A DNA stretch of 64,000 bases from Pseudomonas sediminis (GTDB taxonomy: Bacteria > Pseudomonadota > Gammaproteobacteria > Pseudomonadales > Pseudomonadaceae), in the NCBI RefSeq assembly GCF_002741105.1, contig NZ_NIQU01000004.1, forward strand, positions 434,061 through 498,060, written 5' to 3'. The position numbers and the translations under genes were made by a program. A model generated the notes under the pieces. It saw only the letters and a list, made by a program, of their open reading frames with translations. It had not been told where the DNA came from and ran no database searches. Of the stretch, positions 37,309 through 45,524 are shown one piece after another (within the stretch, counting starts at the first letter, position 1; each line of letters starts with the position of its first letter).

Positions 37309-38312
37309 GTCGATTTCGTCTGTTGCTGCTCGGTTTGGGCGTACTGCTGGCGCTGTCCTGCGCCATCTCGCTGGGTTTCGGCGCGGCGCAGGTGCCGCTG
37401 GAGCGGGTGCTGGCGATCCTCGGCCAGCACCTGTTCGGCATCGTGCCCGAGGCAGCGGTGAGCCTTGGCCAGGACAGCATCGTCTGGCAATTGCGTGCGC
37501 CGCGGGTGTTGCTTGGTGCGCTGGTGGGCGCCGGGCTGGCGTTGGTGGGGACAGCGTTGCAGGCGGTGACACGCAACCCGCTGGCCGACCCGCACCTGCT
37601 CGGCGTCAGTTCCGGCGCGGCCTTCGGCGCCGTAGTAGTGGTGCTCTACCTGGGCGAGTTCGCCGGTCTGCTCAGCCTGCCGCTGGCAGCCTTCGCCGGT
37701 GCGCTGGCGAGCATGCTGCTGGTGTTGGCCATCGCCAGCCGTAGCGGTCGGCTGGAGAGTGACCGCCTGCTGCTGGCCGGGGTGGCGGTGTCGTTCGTGA
37801 TGATGGCGGCGAGCAACCTGCTGCTGTACCTGGGCAATCCGCATGCGGCCAGCTCGGTACTGTTCTGGATGCTCGGTGGGCTCGGTCTGGCGTGCTGGGA
37901 GCTGCTCTGGCTGCCGGCACTGTGCCTGGCGTTGGCGTTGGCCGTACTGCTCGGCTTGGGTCGCGCGCTGAACGCGCTGATGGCTGGCGAGCAGAGCGCC
38001 GTAAGCCTGGGCCTGGAACCGCGTCGCGTGCGCCTGCTGGTGTTCGTGGTGGCGTCGTTACTCACCGGCGTGCTGGTGTCACTGTCTGGCGCCATCGGTT
38101 TCGTCGGCCTGATGCTGCCGCACGTGGCGCGCTTTCTGGTCGGCGCCGAGCACCGCCGTGTGCTGCCGGTGGCGGCGCTGCTGGGGGCGTTGTTCCTGGT
38201 CTGGGTCGATGTCGCCGCGCGCACCTGGCTGGCGCCGCAGGACCTCCCCATCGGCATCGTCACTGCCGCCATCGGCGGGGTGTTCTTCGTCGCTCTACTG
38301 CGTCGGCGCTGA
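37305..38312 (+). CDS. ABC transporter permease (FecCD/BtuC type)
   Basis: 335-residue inner-membrane permease with about ten hydrophobic segments. FecCD motifs are LRAPRVLLGALVGAGLALVG, TRNPLADPHLLGVSSGAAFG and IGFVGLMLPHVARFLVGAEHR. The GTG start lies in a GTGA overlap with the binding-protein stop. It completes the TonB receptor/ATPase/binding protein/permease set. Confidence 0.92.
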   Translation: MSRFRLLLLGLGVLLALSCAISLGFGAAQVPLERVLAILGQHLFGIVPEAAVSLGQDSIVWQLRAPRVLLGALVGAGLALVGTALQAVTRNPLADPHLLGVSSGAAFGAVVVVLYLGEFAGLLSLPLAAFAGALASMLLVLAIASRSGRLESDRLLLAGVAVSFVMMAASNLLLYLGNPHAASSVLFWMLGGLGLACWELLWLPALCLALALAVLLGLGRALNALMAGEQSAVSLGLEPRRVRLLVFVVASLLTGVLVSLSGAIGFVGLMLPHVARFLVGAEHRRVLPVAALLGALFLVWVDVAARTWLAPQDLPIGIVTAAIGGVFFVALLRRR

Positions 38313-38426
38313 GGCGCTGAAATTTTTCAATCCTGCTGTAACGCTGGTTCGCCTCGTTGCTCTAGTTCAATGCCGGCACGCAAAACACCTTAGCCCGGCT
38401 AACCCAGATCACTCGAGGATACGCAC

Positions 38427-38684
38427 ATGACCATGAAATCCACCGCTGCTACTGGTGCTGCCATCGCCTTCGCTGCTGCCAGCATGTTCGCTGCTTTCTC
38501 CAGCACCGTAGCAGTGGCCGAGGAAGCCAAAGTACATTGTTACGGCGTCACGTCCTGCAAAGGCCAGAATGATTGCAAAACCGCCGAAAACAGCTGCAAA
38601 GGCCAGGGTGCCTGCAAAGGTCACGGCTTCAAATCGATGACCCTCGCTGAGTGCAATGCCGCCAAAGGTACTGTCGGCGAGTAA
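38427..38684 (+). CDS. BufA2-like bufferin precursor (Cys-rich periplasmic RiPP)
   Basis: 85-residue secreted peptide. A signal peptide (about 1-31) ends at VAVA, and the mature part holds six cysteines at 38, 44, 50, 57, 63 and 76. The spaced units CKGQNDCKTAENSCKGQGAC and the late EC match the BufA2-type bufferin pattern and differ from the DUF2282 (BufA1) layout. Bufferins are copper-linked peptides in which an MNIO enzyme converts cysteines to thiooxazole-type groups. ATG 38427 has GAGGA 7 nt upstream. The next genes are the MNIO and its partner. Confidence 0.85.
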   Translation: MTMKSTAATGAAIAFAAASMFAAFSSTVAVAEEAKVHCYGVTSCKGQNDCKTAENSCKGQGACKGHGFKSMTLAECNAAKGTVGE

Positions 38685-38740
38685 GTGAGCCGGGGCGGCC
38701 GCCGTGCGGTTGCCCCGCATCACCCTGCAAGGAGCCAGCG

Positions 38741-39586
38741 ATGAATGCTCAACGCGGCAATCTGGGTTTCGGCCTGGGCCTGCGCAGCACCTACTACCAA
38801 GCCATTCTCGAGCAGCAGCCGGCCATCGACTGGTTCGAGATCGTCTCGGAAAATTACCTGGTAGCGGGCGGCAAGGCCCTCTACTTTCTCGATGCCATCG
38901 GCGAGCGATACCCGCTGGTGATGCATGGCGTGTCGCTGTCGATTGGCGGCCCGCACGAGTTGGATCGTGACTATCTGCGCCAGCTCAAGCACCTAGCCAC
39001 GCGCGTGCAGCCAGCATGGATCTCTGATCACCTGTGCTGGAGCCAGGGCAATGCCCACCAGTTGCACGACCTGCTGCCGCTGCCCTACACCGAGGAGAGC
39101 CTGCAGCATGTGGCCGCACGGGTGCGCCAGGTGCAGGACGTGATCGAACGGCCGCTGGTGCTGGAAAACGTCTCCAGCTATTTGCGCTGCGCCGATGATC
39201 AGTTCAGCGAATGGCAGTTTCTCGCCGCGCTCAGCGAACTGAGCGGCTGCGAGCTGTTGCTGGACGTCAACAATGTCTACGTCAGCGCGCGCAACCACGG
39301 CTTCGATGCCTGGACCTTCATCAGTAGCCTGCCCAAGCAGCGCATCCGTCAGCTGCACCTGGCCGGCCACAGCGATTACGGCAGCTACCTGATAGACACC
39401 CATGATCAGCCGGTCAGTGATCCGGTCTGGCAGCTTTATCAACGCACCCTGCAGCACCTCGGGCCGGTGTCCACGCTGCTGGAGCGTGACGATCATTTTC
39501 CCGACCTGGATGTGCTGCTCGACGAGCTGAACACCGCGCGCCGCTTCGCCGCCCAGGCGCTGCAAGGTACCCCGCAATGCGTCTGA
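38741..39586 (+). CDS. MNIO (DUF692) modification enzyme, BufB-like
   Basis: 281-residue multinuclear non-heme iron oxidase (TIM-barrel DUF692). Family motifs are FEIVSENYLV, MHGVSLSIGG, SDHLCW, LENVSSYL, LLDVNNVYVSARNHG, LHLAGHSDY and LLERDDHFP; the His/Asp/Glu residues in these bind the iron atoms. It should modify cysteines of the upstream peptide in the cytosol. AAGGAGCCAGCG precedes ATG 38741. The 3' end overlaps the next gene by 10 bp. Confidence 0.9.
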   Translation: MNAQRGNLGFGLGLRSTYYQAILEQQPAIDWFEIVSENYLVAGGKALYFLDAIGERYPLVMHGVSLSIGGPHELDRDYLRQLKHLATRVQPAWISDHLCWSQGNAHQLHDLLPLPYTEESLQHVAARVRQVQDVIERPLVLENVSSYLRCADDQFSEWQFLAALSELSGCELLLDVNNVYVSARNHGFDAWTFISSLPKQRIRQLHLAGHSDYGSYLIDTHDQPVSDPVWQLYQRTLQHLGPVSTLLERDDHFPDLDVLLDELNTARRFAAQALQGTPQCV

Positions 39587-40371
39587 GTGAATGGCAGGCG
39601 CAGGTGCAGGCCTACCTGCTGAGCCCCGATGTCCAGCCCAACCCGGCGCTGCGCGCCAGTCTGCTGGGTAGCGCGGCGCTGAGTGCCGAACAGGGCCTGG
39701 CGATTTACCACAACGCCTACCGCGCGCGTCTGCTGGAAGCGTTACGGGGTGATTATCCGGCGGTGCACGGCTGGCTCGGTGATGAGGAATTCGATGCACT
39801 GGCGCTGGCCTATCTCGATGCGCACCCCTCGCAGCATTTCAGCTTGCGCTGGCTCGGTGCGCAGCTGGCTGACTTTATCGACGGCTATCTGGTACCGGCC
39901 CAGGCTGCGCCGCTCAGCGAGCTGGCGCGGCTGGAATGGGCTTTTACCCTGGCCTTCGATGCGCCCGATGGCTTGCCCCTGAGCCTGACGCAAATGGCCG
40001 AACTGCCGGCCGAAGACTGGCCTATCTTGCAGGTTCGCCTGTTGCCGAGCGTGCAGTGGCTGGTTTGTCGGCATAACAGCCTGGCGCTCTGGCGCGCATG
40101 CAAGGAGCAGGGCGATTTCCCCGGCAGTCAGCCGCTGGAGGAGATGGAGACCTGCGTGATTTGGCGCGATCAGCTGATTACCCGCTATCGCAGTCTGGCG
40201 GCCGATGAAGCGGCGGCATTGCAGGGCATGACCGTGCACGGCTGGAACTTCGCCGAACTGTGCGGCGAGCTGGCGCATCTCGGTGAACAAGCGCCAGCTC
40301 AGGCGGTAGGCTGGTTGCGCCAATGGCTAGCTGACGGCCTGCTGCAGCGGGTCGACAGCGCCCAGCCCTGA
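39577..40371 (+). CDS. BufC-like partner protein (DUF2063)
   Basis: 264-residue protein with the N-terminal DUF2063/HvfC-type domain (YHNAYRARLLEALRGDYPAVHGWLGDEEFDAL, quoted here in part by its key YHNAYR and GDYPAV segments). It helps the MNIO enzyme recognise the precursor in related systems. The C-terminal third (about 165-264) is a separate helical domain. ATG 39577 overlaps the MNIO gene, so the two proteins should be made in similar amounts. Confidence 0.86.
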   Translation: MRLSEWQAQVQAYLLSPDVQPNPALRASLLGSAALSAEQGLAIYHNAYRARLLEALRGDYPAVHGWLGDEEFDALALAYLDAHPSQHFSLRWLGAQLADFIDGYLVPAQAAPLSELARLEWAFTLAFDAPDGLPLSLTQMAELPAEDWPILQVRLLPSVQWLVCRHNSLALWRACKEQGDFPGSQPLEEMETCVIWRDQLITRYRSLAADEAAALQGMTVHGWNFAELCGELAHLGEQAPAQAVGWLRQWLADGLLQRVDSAQP

Positions 40372-40459
40372 CGGCTGCCATCGGCTGTGCAATCTGGCCG
40401 CGGATTCAGGTGTGTCCGTGCCACGCACGCCGTTAGTCGCCGCAATCGAACCCGGTGAG

Positions 40460-40488
40460 AGGGGCCAGGTCATCTGCATCAGGCCCCT
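40460..40488 (+). repeat. Hairpin in the leader of the cyclopropane synthase gene
   Basis: AGGGGCC (40460-40466) pairs with GGCCCCT (40482-40488). It sits about 30 bp before the start codon. No T-run follows, so it is not a clear terminator; it could be a leader structure or the 3' end of the bufferin transcript. Confidence 0.4.
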
Positions 40489-40518
40489 GCAAAACAAGCC
40501 TGGCCGGGAGGGACAATC

Positions 40519-41703
40519 ATGCTTGCGCAACTGTCCACTGCACTTCGTGATCTCCAGCTACCGCTGCGCCTGAAACTCTGGGACGGCAAGCAGCTCGACC
40601 TGGGGCCGAAACCCCGGGTGACGCTGGTGGTGAAGGACCCCAGCCTAGTCACGCAACTGGCGCATCCCAGCCTGGATGTTCTGGGCGCCGCCTACGTCGA
40701 AGGCCGGGTAGATCTGGAGGGCTCCATCGCAGACGTCATCGAGGTCGGTGATGCGCTGAGTTCGGCGCTGCTCGGTGACGAATCCGCCCCGGTGGAACTC
40801 GCCACCCGCCACGACAAGCACAGCGATGCCGAAGCCATCAGCTACCACTACGACCTGTCCAACGACTTCTACCGCGTGTGGCTGGACCGCGACATGGTCT
40901 ATTCCTGCGCCTACTTCGAAACCGGCCAGGAAGACCTCGACCAGGCCCAGCAGGCCAAGCTGCGTCACCTGTGCCGCAAGCTGCGCCTGCAGCCGGGTGA
41001 CAGGTTGCTCGATGTCGGTTGTGGCTGGGGTGGGCTGGCGCGTTTCGCCGCGCGCGAGTTCGCAGCCGAGGTCCATGGCATCACCCTCAGCCAGGCGCAG
41101 TTGGATCTGGCGCGTCAGCGTGTGGCCGAGGAGGGGCTGGGCGAGCGGGTGACCCTGGAGTTGCTCGACTACCGCGACCTGCCGCAGGACGGCCGTTTCG
41201 ACAAGGTGGTCAGCGTCGGCATGTTCGAGCACGTTGGCCACGCCAACCTGCCGCTGTACGCCCAGCGCCTGTTCGGTGCGGTCCGGCCCGGTGGTTTGGT
41301 GATGAACCATGGCATCACGTCGCGTTTTACCGATGGTCGTCCGGTCGGCCGTGGTGCGGGTGAGTTCATCGATCGCTACGTGTTCCCGCAGGGCGAGCTG
41401 CCGCACCTGGTGACCATCAGCAAGGCACTCAGCGAGGCGGGGCTGGAGATCGTCGACGTGGAGAGCCTGCGCCTGCACTACGCGCGCACGCTGCAGCTGT
41501 GGAGCCAGGGCCTGGAGCGGCAACTGCAGAGCGCCGCGCAGTGGGTACCGGAAAAATCCCTGCGCATCTGGCGCCTGTACCTGGCCGGTTGTGCCTACGG
41601 TTTCCAGCATGGCTGGATGAACCTGCACCAGATCCTGGCGGTGAAGCCACGCGACGACGGCAGCCACGATCTGCCGTGGACACGCGCCGACCTTTATTCG
41701 TGA
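40519..41703 (+). CDS. Cyclopropane-fatty-acyl-phospholipid synthase
   Basis: 394-residue SAM-dependent enzyme. It transfers a methylene group to double bonds of membrane phospholipid acyl chains. HYDLSNDFYRVWLD, MVYSCAYFETGQEDLDQAQ, the SAM motif LLDVGCGWGGLARFA, and SVGMFEHVGHANLP are CFA synthase landmarks. A second CFA gene elsewhere in the genome is usual in Pseudomonas. ATG 40519 follows GGGAGGGACAATC. It is next to a histidine kinase gene but probably has its own promoter. Confidence 0.92.
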   Translation: MLAQLSTALRDLQLPLRLKLWDGKQLDLGPKPRVTLVVKDPSLVTQLAHPSLDVLGAAYVEGRVDLEGSIADVIEVGDALSSALLGDESAPVELATRHDKHSDAEAISYHYDLSNDFYRVWLDRDMVYSCAYFETGQEDLDQAQQAKLRHLCRKLRLQPGDRLLDVGCGWGGLARFAAREFAAEVHGITLSQAQLDLARQRVAEEGLGERVTLELLDYRDLPQDGRFDKVVSVGMFEHVGHANLPLYAQRLFGAVRPGGLVMNHGITSRFTDGRPVGRGAGEFIDRYVFPQGELPHLVTISKALSEAGLEIVDVESLRLHYARTLQLWSQGLERQLQSAAQWVPEKSLRIWRLYLAGCAYGFQHGWMNLHQILAVKPRDDGSHDLPWTRADLYS

Positions 41704-41743
41704 TGGGGTAACATGCGGCTCGTCTTTATTCCGCGAGCCGCCC

Positions 41744-43501
41744 ATGCCCTTGCCGCAGCGCCCCCGCTATCGCTACCGCGTTCTGCTCACCGTTCTGGTG
41801 ATTGCCGCCGGCTTGCTGGTGAGCCTGTGGCTGGGCGGTCGTTATGCCGAGCAGCGGGCCTGGGACGAGCGCAGCGTCGAGGCGCGCGGGCAGTTGCAGC
41901 TTTATGCCCAATCCATTCGCACCCTGGTCGAGCGCTTCAGCTCGGTGCCCGAGGTGCTGGCGCTGGACAGCGACATCCGCAGCCTGTTGCGCGCGCCACA
42001 TGATCGCCAGTTGCGTCTGGCCCTGAACCAGCGCCTGGAGCGCCTCAACGCCGCCGCTGGCTCGACCGTTCTGTACCTGCTCGATGCCCAGGGCGAAACC
42101 CTGGTGGCCAGCAACTGGCGTGACTGGAGCAGCTTCGTCGGCAACAACTATGCCTTCCGCCCGTACTTCCAGAATGCCGTGCGTGATGGCGGTGCGCGCT
42201 ACTTCGCGGTGGGCGTGACCACCGGTATTCCCGGCTACTTCCTTTCTCATGTGGTGCGCGATGACCAGGGCGAGCTGCTCGGCGTGCTGGTGGTCAAGCT
42301 GGAGCTGGAAGACCTGCAGCGCGAATGGGTCGGCCAGCCGGGCGTGCTGATGGTCGCCGACAGCTATCAGGTGGTGATCCTCAGCAACAAGCCGATCTGG
42401 CGCTTTCGCGCCCTGCAACCACTCGACGAACAGGCGCGTGCCGAGCTCGTTGAGGTGCGTCGCTACGCCGAACAGGCGTTGCAGCCGCTCGCCCATGAGG
42501 TACATCGGCAAATCGACAAGGATGCGGACTGGGCGCGGGTCGATGGCCCCGACGGCAATCGCGATTACCTCTGGCAGCGCCTGTACATGCCTGAAGAAGG
42601 CTGGACGCTGCACCTGCTCAGCGAGCCGGTCGGCCTGGCCGATAGCGTGCGCAGCTATCGCCTGGCCGCTGCCGGCGTGTGGATGACGTTCGCGTTCCTG
42701 TTGCTGTTCCTCGCCCAGCGGCGCAAGAACCAGCGTTTGCAGGCCGGCATTCGCGAGCGCCTGGAGCGTGAGGTGGCACTGCGCACCGCCGAGCTGCGCG
42801 AGGCTCAGGACGGCCTGGTGCATGCCGCCAAGATGGCCGCGTTAGGGCAGATGTCGGCGGCCCTGGCGCACGAGATCAACCAGCCGCTGACTGCTCTGCA
42901 GATGCAGCTCGGCAGCCTGCGCCTGCTGCTCGACAGTGGTCGGCCGGAAGCGGTGCGCGACGGCCTGCAGCGCATCGACGGCCTGCTGCAGCGCATGGCC
43001 GCGCTGACCGGCCACCTGAAGACCTTCGCCCGCAAGACACCGGCTGGCCTCAGCGAGCGCCTGTGCCTCGGTGATGTGCTGGAGCAGGCGCTGCAACTGC
43101 TGGCGCCGCGCATGCGCAGTGAGCAGGTGGAGTTACGCACGCAGATCGACGATGACGCCGAAGTGCTCGGTGATGCGATTCGCATCGAGCAGGTGATTCT
43201 CAACCTGCTGCATAACGCCCTCGATGCCATGGCCGACAGCGAGTCGCGGATTCTTCTGGTACATATCGCCCGTGAGGACGCTGGCTGCCTGCTCAGCGTC
43301 GAGGACAGCGGCGGTGGTATCGCCGAGGAGACCCTCGGGCGGGTGTTCGAACCCTTCTTCACCACCAAGCCGGTGGGGCAGGGGCTCGGGCTTGGGCTGG
43401 CGGTGTCCTACGGTATCGTGCGCGATCTCGGCGGCACGCTGGAGGCGCACAACGGCGAGCTGGGCGCGGTGTTCAGCATGAGGCTGCCGGCTGCGCCGTA
43501 G
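41744..43501 (+). CDS. DctB-type sensor histidine kinase
   Basis: 585-residue membrane kinase. A first transmembrane segment (YRVLLTVLVIAAGLLVSLWLG) and a second (AAGVWMTFAFLLLFLAQRR, about residue 305) enclose a periplasmic PAS-like sensor with YFAVGVTTGIPGYFLSHVV, as in DctB dicarboxylate sensors. The H-box is SAALAHEINQPLTALQMQLG, the N-box VILNLLHNALDAMA, and the G-boxes VEDSGGGI and GLGLGLAVSYGIV. It pairs with the DctD-like gene 147 bp downstream. Likely ligand is a dicarboxylate or related acid carried by the neighbouring TRAP system (inference). Confidence 0.88.
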   Translation: MPLPQRPRYRYRVLLTVLVIAAGLLVSLWLGGRYAEQRAWDERSVEARGQLQLYAQSIRTLVERFSSVPEVLALDSDIRSLLRAPHDRQLRLALNQRLERLNAAAGSTVLYLLDAQGETLVASNWRDWSSFVGNNYAFRPYFQNAVRDGGARYFAVGVTTGIPGYFLSHVVRDDQGELLGVLVVKLELEDLQREWVGQPGVLMVADSYQVVILSNKPIWRFRALQPLDEQARAELVEVRRYAEQALQPLAHEVHRQIDKDADWARVDGPDGNRDYLWQRLYMPEEGWTLHLLSEPVGLADSVRSYRLAAAGVWMTFAFLLLFLAQRRKNQRLQAGIRERLEREVALRTAELREAQDGLVHAAKMAALGQMSAALAHEINQPLTALQMQLGSLRLLLDSGRPEAVRDGLQRIDGLLQRMAALTGHLKTFARKTPAGLSERLCLGDVLEQALQLLAPRMRSEQVELRTQIDDDAEVLGDAIRIEQVILNLLHNALDAMADSESRILLVHIAREDAGCLLSVEDSGGGIAEETLGRVFEPFFTTKPVGQGLGLGLAVSYGIVRDLGGTLEAHNGELGAVFSMRLPAAP

Positions 43502-43648
43502 AGATTATTCACGGCGCTGTTGCGGCCGGGGTGCGCGGTACACCCTGCGAGTTGCGCGCCCGATCCCAGTGTGCGCCGTGCGAACCGGTCGTTGCCCCGG
43601 ATCGCATTCGTCGGGCTACACTGCCCGCCGTTCTCAAGAGGAGGTGCC

Positions 43649-44989
43649 ATGAGCGCTCAGGTCATAGTGGTCGACGATGAAGCGGCGATTCGCGAGGCGG
43701 TGCAGCAGTGGCTGGAACTGTCCGGTTTCGAGGTACGCGCCTGCGCCAGTGCGACCGAGGCCCTGGCCCTGGTCGACCGCGACTTCCCCGGCATTGTCGT
43801 CAGCGATGTGCGCATGCCCGGTAGTGACGGGCTGCAACTGCTCGACAAGCTGTTGCAAATCGACAGCGACCTGCCGGTGATTCTCGTTACTGGCCACGGC
43901 GACGTGCCCATGGCGGTGCAGGCGCTGCGCCAGGGCGCTTATGACTTCATCGAGAAACCCTTCACCCCAGAGCGCCTGCTCGACAGCGTGCGCCGTGCTT
44001 TGGACAAGCGTCGGTTGGTCTGTGAGAACCGCCAGCTACGCCAGCAGGTGGCCGACAAGGGCCGTATCGAAAGCCAGCTGATCGGAATTTCGCGGCCGAT
44101 GGAAAACCTGCGTCGGCAAATCCTCGAACTAGCCGGCACCTCGGTCAACGTGCTGATTCGTGGTGAAACCGGCAGCGGCAAGGAGCGTGTAGCGCGTAGC
44201 CTGCACGACTTCAGCTCACGGGCCAGCAAGGCCTTCGCCGCGCTCAACTGTGCGGCGATTCCGGAGACCATATTCGAGAGCGAGCTGTTCGGTCACGAGA
44301 GCGGGGCCTTCACCGGCGCCCAGGCCAAGCGCATCGGCCGCATCGAGCATGCCGACGGCGGCACGCTGTTCCTCGACGAAGTGGAGAGTCTGCCGCTGGC
44401 ACAGCAGGTCAAGTTGCTGCGCGTGCTGCAGGAAAAGACCCTGGAACGCCTCGGTTCGAACAAGAGCATTCAGGTCGACCTGCGGGTGATCAGCGCGGCC
44501 AAGCCGGACTTGCTCGACGAGGTCAAGGCCGGGCGCTTCCGCGAGGACCTGGTGTACCGCCTGAACGTCGCCACCCTGCATATTCCGCCGCTGCGCGAGC
44601 GTCGCGAGGACATTCCGCTGCTGTTCGAGCATTTCGCCCACGAGGCGGCGCTGCGTCATGGTCGCGAAGCGCCGCCGCTGGCGCCGAGCGAACTGGCGCG
44701 GCTGCTCGGGCATGACTGGCCGGGCAACGTGCGTGAGCTGATCAACGCCGCCGAGCGCCATGCGCTAGGGCTTTCCAGCCCACCGCCGGCCGAGCGCTTT
44801 GCCGGCCAGGCCCTGGCGCAGCAGATGGAGGCTTTCGAGGCGCAGTGCCTGCATAACGCCCTGCTGCAATGCCAGGGCAATATCGCCGCAGTGATGGAAA
44901 TGCTGCAGCTGCCGCGGCGCACCCTCAACGAGAAAATGCAGCGACACGGCCTGGCGCGTGGTGAATACCTGCCGGGTGGAGAAGAGTAG
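43649..44989 (+). CDS. DctD-type sigma-54-dependent response regulator
   Basis: 446-residue regulator. The receiver domain (1-120) has VVDDEAAIREAV and the phosphorylated aspartate in VVSDVRMPGSDGL. The AAA+ domain (about 140-365) has RGETGSGKERVARSLHD, the sigma-54 contact motif ESGAFTGAQ and GGTLFLDEVESLPL. The C-terminal Fis-type helix-turn-helix ends with GNIAAVMEMLQLPRRTLNEKMQ. ATG 43649 is preceded by AAGAGGAGGTGCC. A sigma-54 promoter and two palindromes lie between this gene and the TRAP operon, its probable target. Confidence 0.9.
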   Translation: MSAQVIVVDDEAAIREAVQQWLELSGFEVRACASATEALALVDRDFPGIVVSDVRMPGSDGLQLLDKLLQIDSDLPVILVTGHGDVPMAVQALRQGAYDFIEKPFTPERLLDSVRRALDKRRLVCENRQLRQQVADKGRIESQLIGISRPMENLRRQILELAGTSVNVLIRGETGSGKERVARSLHDFSSRASKAFAALNCAAIPETIFESELFGHESGAFTGAQAKRIGRIEHADGGTLFLDEVESLPLAQQVKLLRVLQEKTLERLGSNKSIQVDLRVISAAKPDLLDEVKAGRFREDLVYRLNVATLHIPPLRERREDIPLLFEHFAHEAALRHGREAPPLAPSELARLLGHDWPGNVRELINAAERHALGLSSPPPAERFAGQALAQQMEAFEAQCLHNALLQCQGNIAAVMEMLQLPRRTLNEKMQRHGLARGEYLPGGEE

Positions 44990-45002
44990 GGCACGCGGGC
45001 AT

Positions 45003-45068
45003 GTAGGGTGCGCCATGCGCACCAGGTGTCATGATCTCGAGCCAACCGGTGCGCATGGCGCACCCTAC
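45003..45068. repeat. Palindromic repeat after the response regulator
   Basis: A 21-bp arm beginning GTAGGGTGCGCCATGCGC (45003-45023) is perfectly inverted at 45048-45068. It is another GTAGGGTG/CACCCTAC family member and may end the kinase/regulator transcript. Part of the 535-bp gap 44990-45524, which otherwise holds the regulatory sites and a possible short frame. Confidence 0.8.
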
Positions 45069-45149
45069 GGTTTGGCGGCCAGCCCTCACCAGGATGCAAT
45101 CCGGCAAGTAGCGCTCACCTCATCGCCCGACTGTATCTCGCTCCCTTGG

Positions 45150-45197
45150 TAGGCGGAATTCTGCCTATGCCCTCGTGAGGGTAAGCGGTTTACCGCT
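45150..45197. promoter_or_regulatory. Two palindromic activator sites upstream of the TRAP operon
   Basis: TAGGCGGAATTCTGCCTA (45150-45167) and AGCGGTTTACCGCT (45184-45197) are inverted repeats whose centres are 32 bp apart, about three helical turns. They lie about 55-100 bp upstream of the sigma-54 promoter, the usual place for DctD-type dimer sites. Confidence 0.55.
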
Positions 45198-45251
45198 CAG
45201 TGACCCATCGGTCCTTATATTAAACCTCTCTAAATCGGGCTTTTCAGGCCC

Positions 45252-45267
45252 TGGCACGGCATCTGCT
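45252..45267 (+). promoter_or_regulatory. Sigma-54 promoter of the TAXI-TRAP operon
   Basis: TGGCACGGCATCTGCT fits the -24/-12 consensus TGGCAC-N5-TTGCW with one mismatch (CTGC for TTGC) and the right GG-to-GC spacing. It would start transcription about 245 bp before the binding-protein gene. Its partner activator is encoded just upstream. Confidence 0.7.
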
Positions 45268-45333
45268 ATGACAGTTGCAGCCGTGCAGCATCTTGCCGAC
45301 GCGGCGACCATAAAAACGACAAGAGGTCAGCCC

Positions 45334-45441
45334 ATGAACTGCCATGCCCCTCGCGCCATGCCGCACTCGCTGCCGTGCATGGGCCGCCTTCCTACCGCGC
45401 CCGCCGCGGCTCTTGTCCGACGCTGCACCCTGCGCTGCTGA
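45334..45441 (+). CDS. Possible 35-residue leader peptide
   Basis: A short frame inside the TRAP-operon leader has ATG 45334 with AGAGGTC 6-9 nt upstream and a TGA at 45439. The product would be Cys/Pro/Arg-rich with four cysteines (residues 3, 15, 31, 35). It lies after the sigma-54 start site. No known family comes to mind, and it may be chance in GC-rich DNA. Confidence 0.3.
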   Translation: MNCHAPRAMPHSLPCMGRLPTAPAAALVRRCTLRC

Positions 45442-45524
45442 TCGCGCAACGTCGACGTCGTCTGTGCGACGTCGTCTAGAGTGAAACTCTGCATACAGCC
45501 AATAACAACGACGGAGATACTTCC

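Noticed and set aside
38338..38363. GTAACG with a 16-bp spacer before the bufferin peptide as an ECF sigma promoter
   Set aside because: The expected -10 half (CGAA type) is absent at the right distance, so the match is not better than chance.
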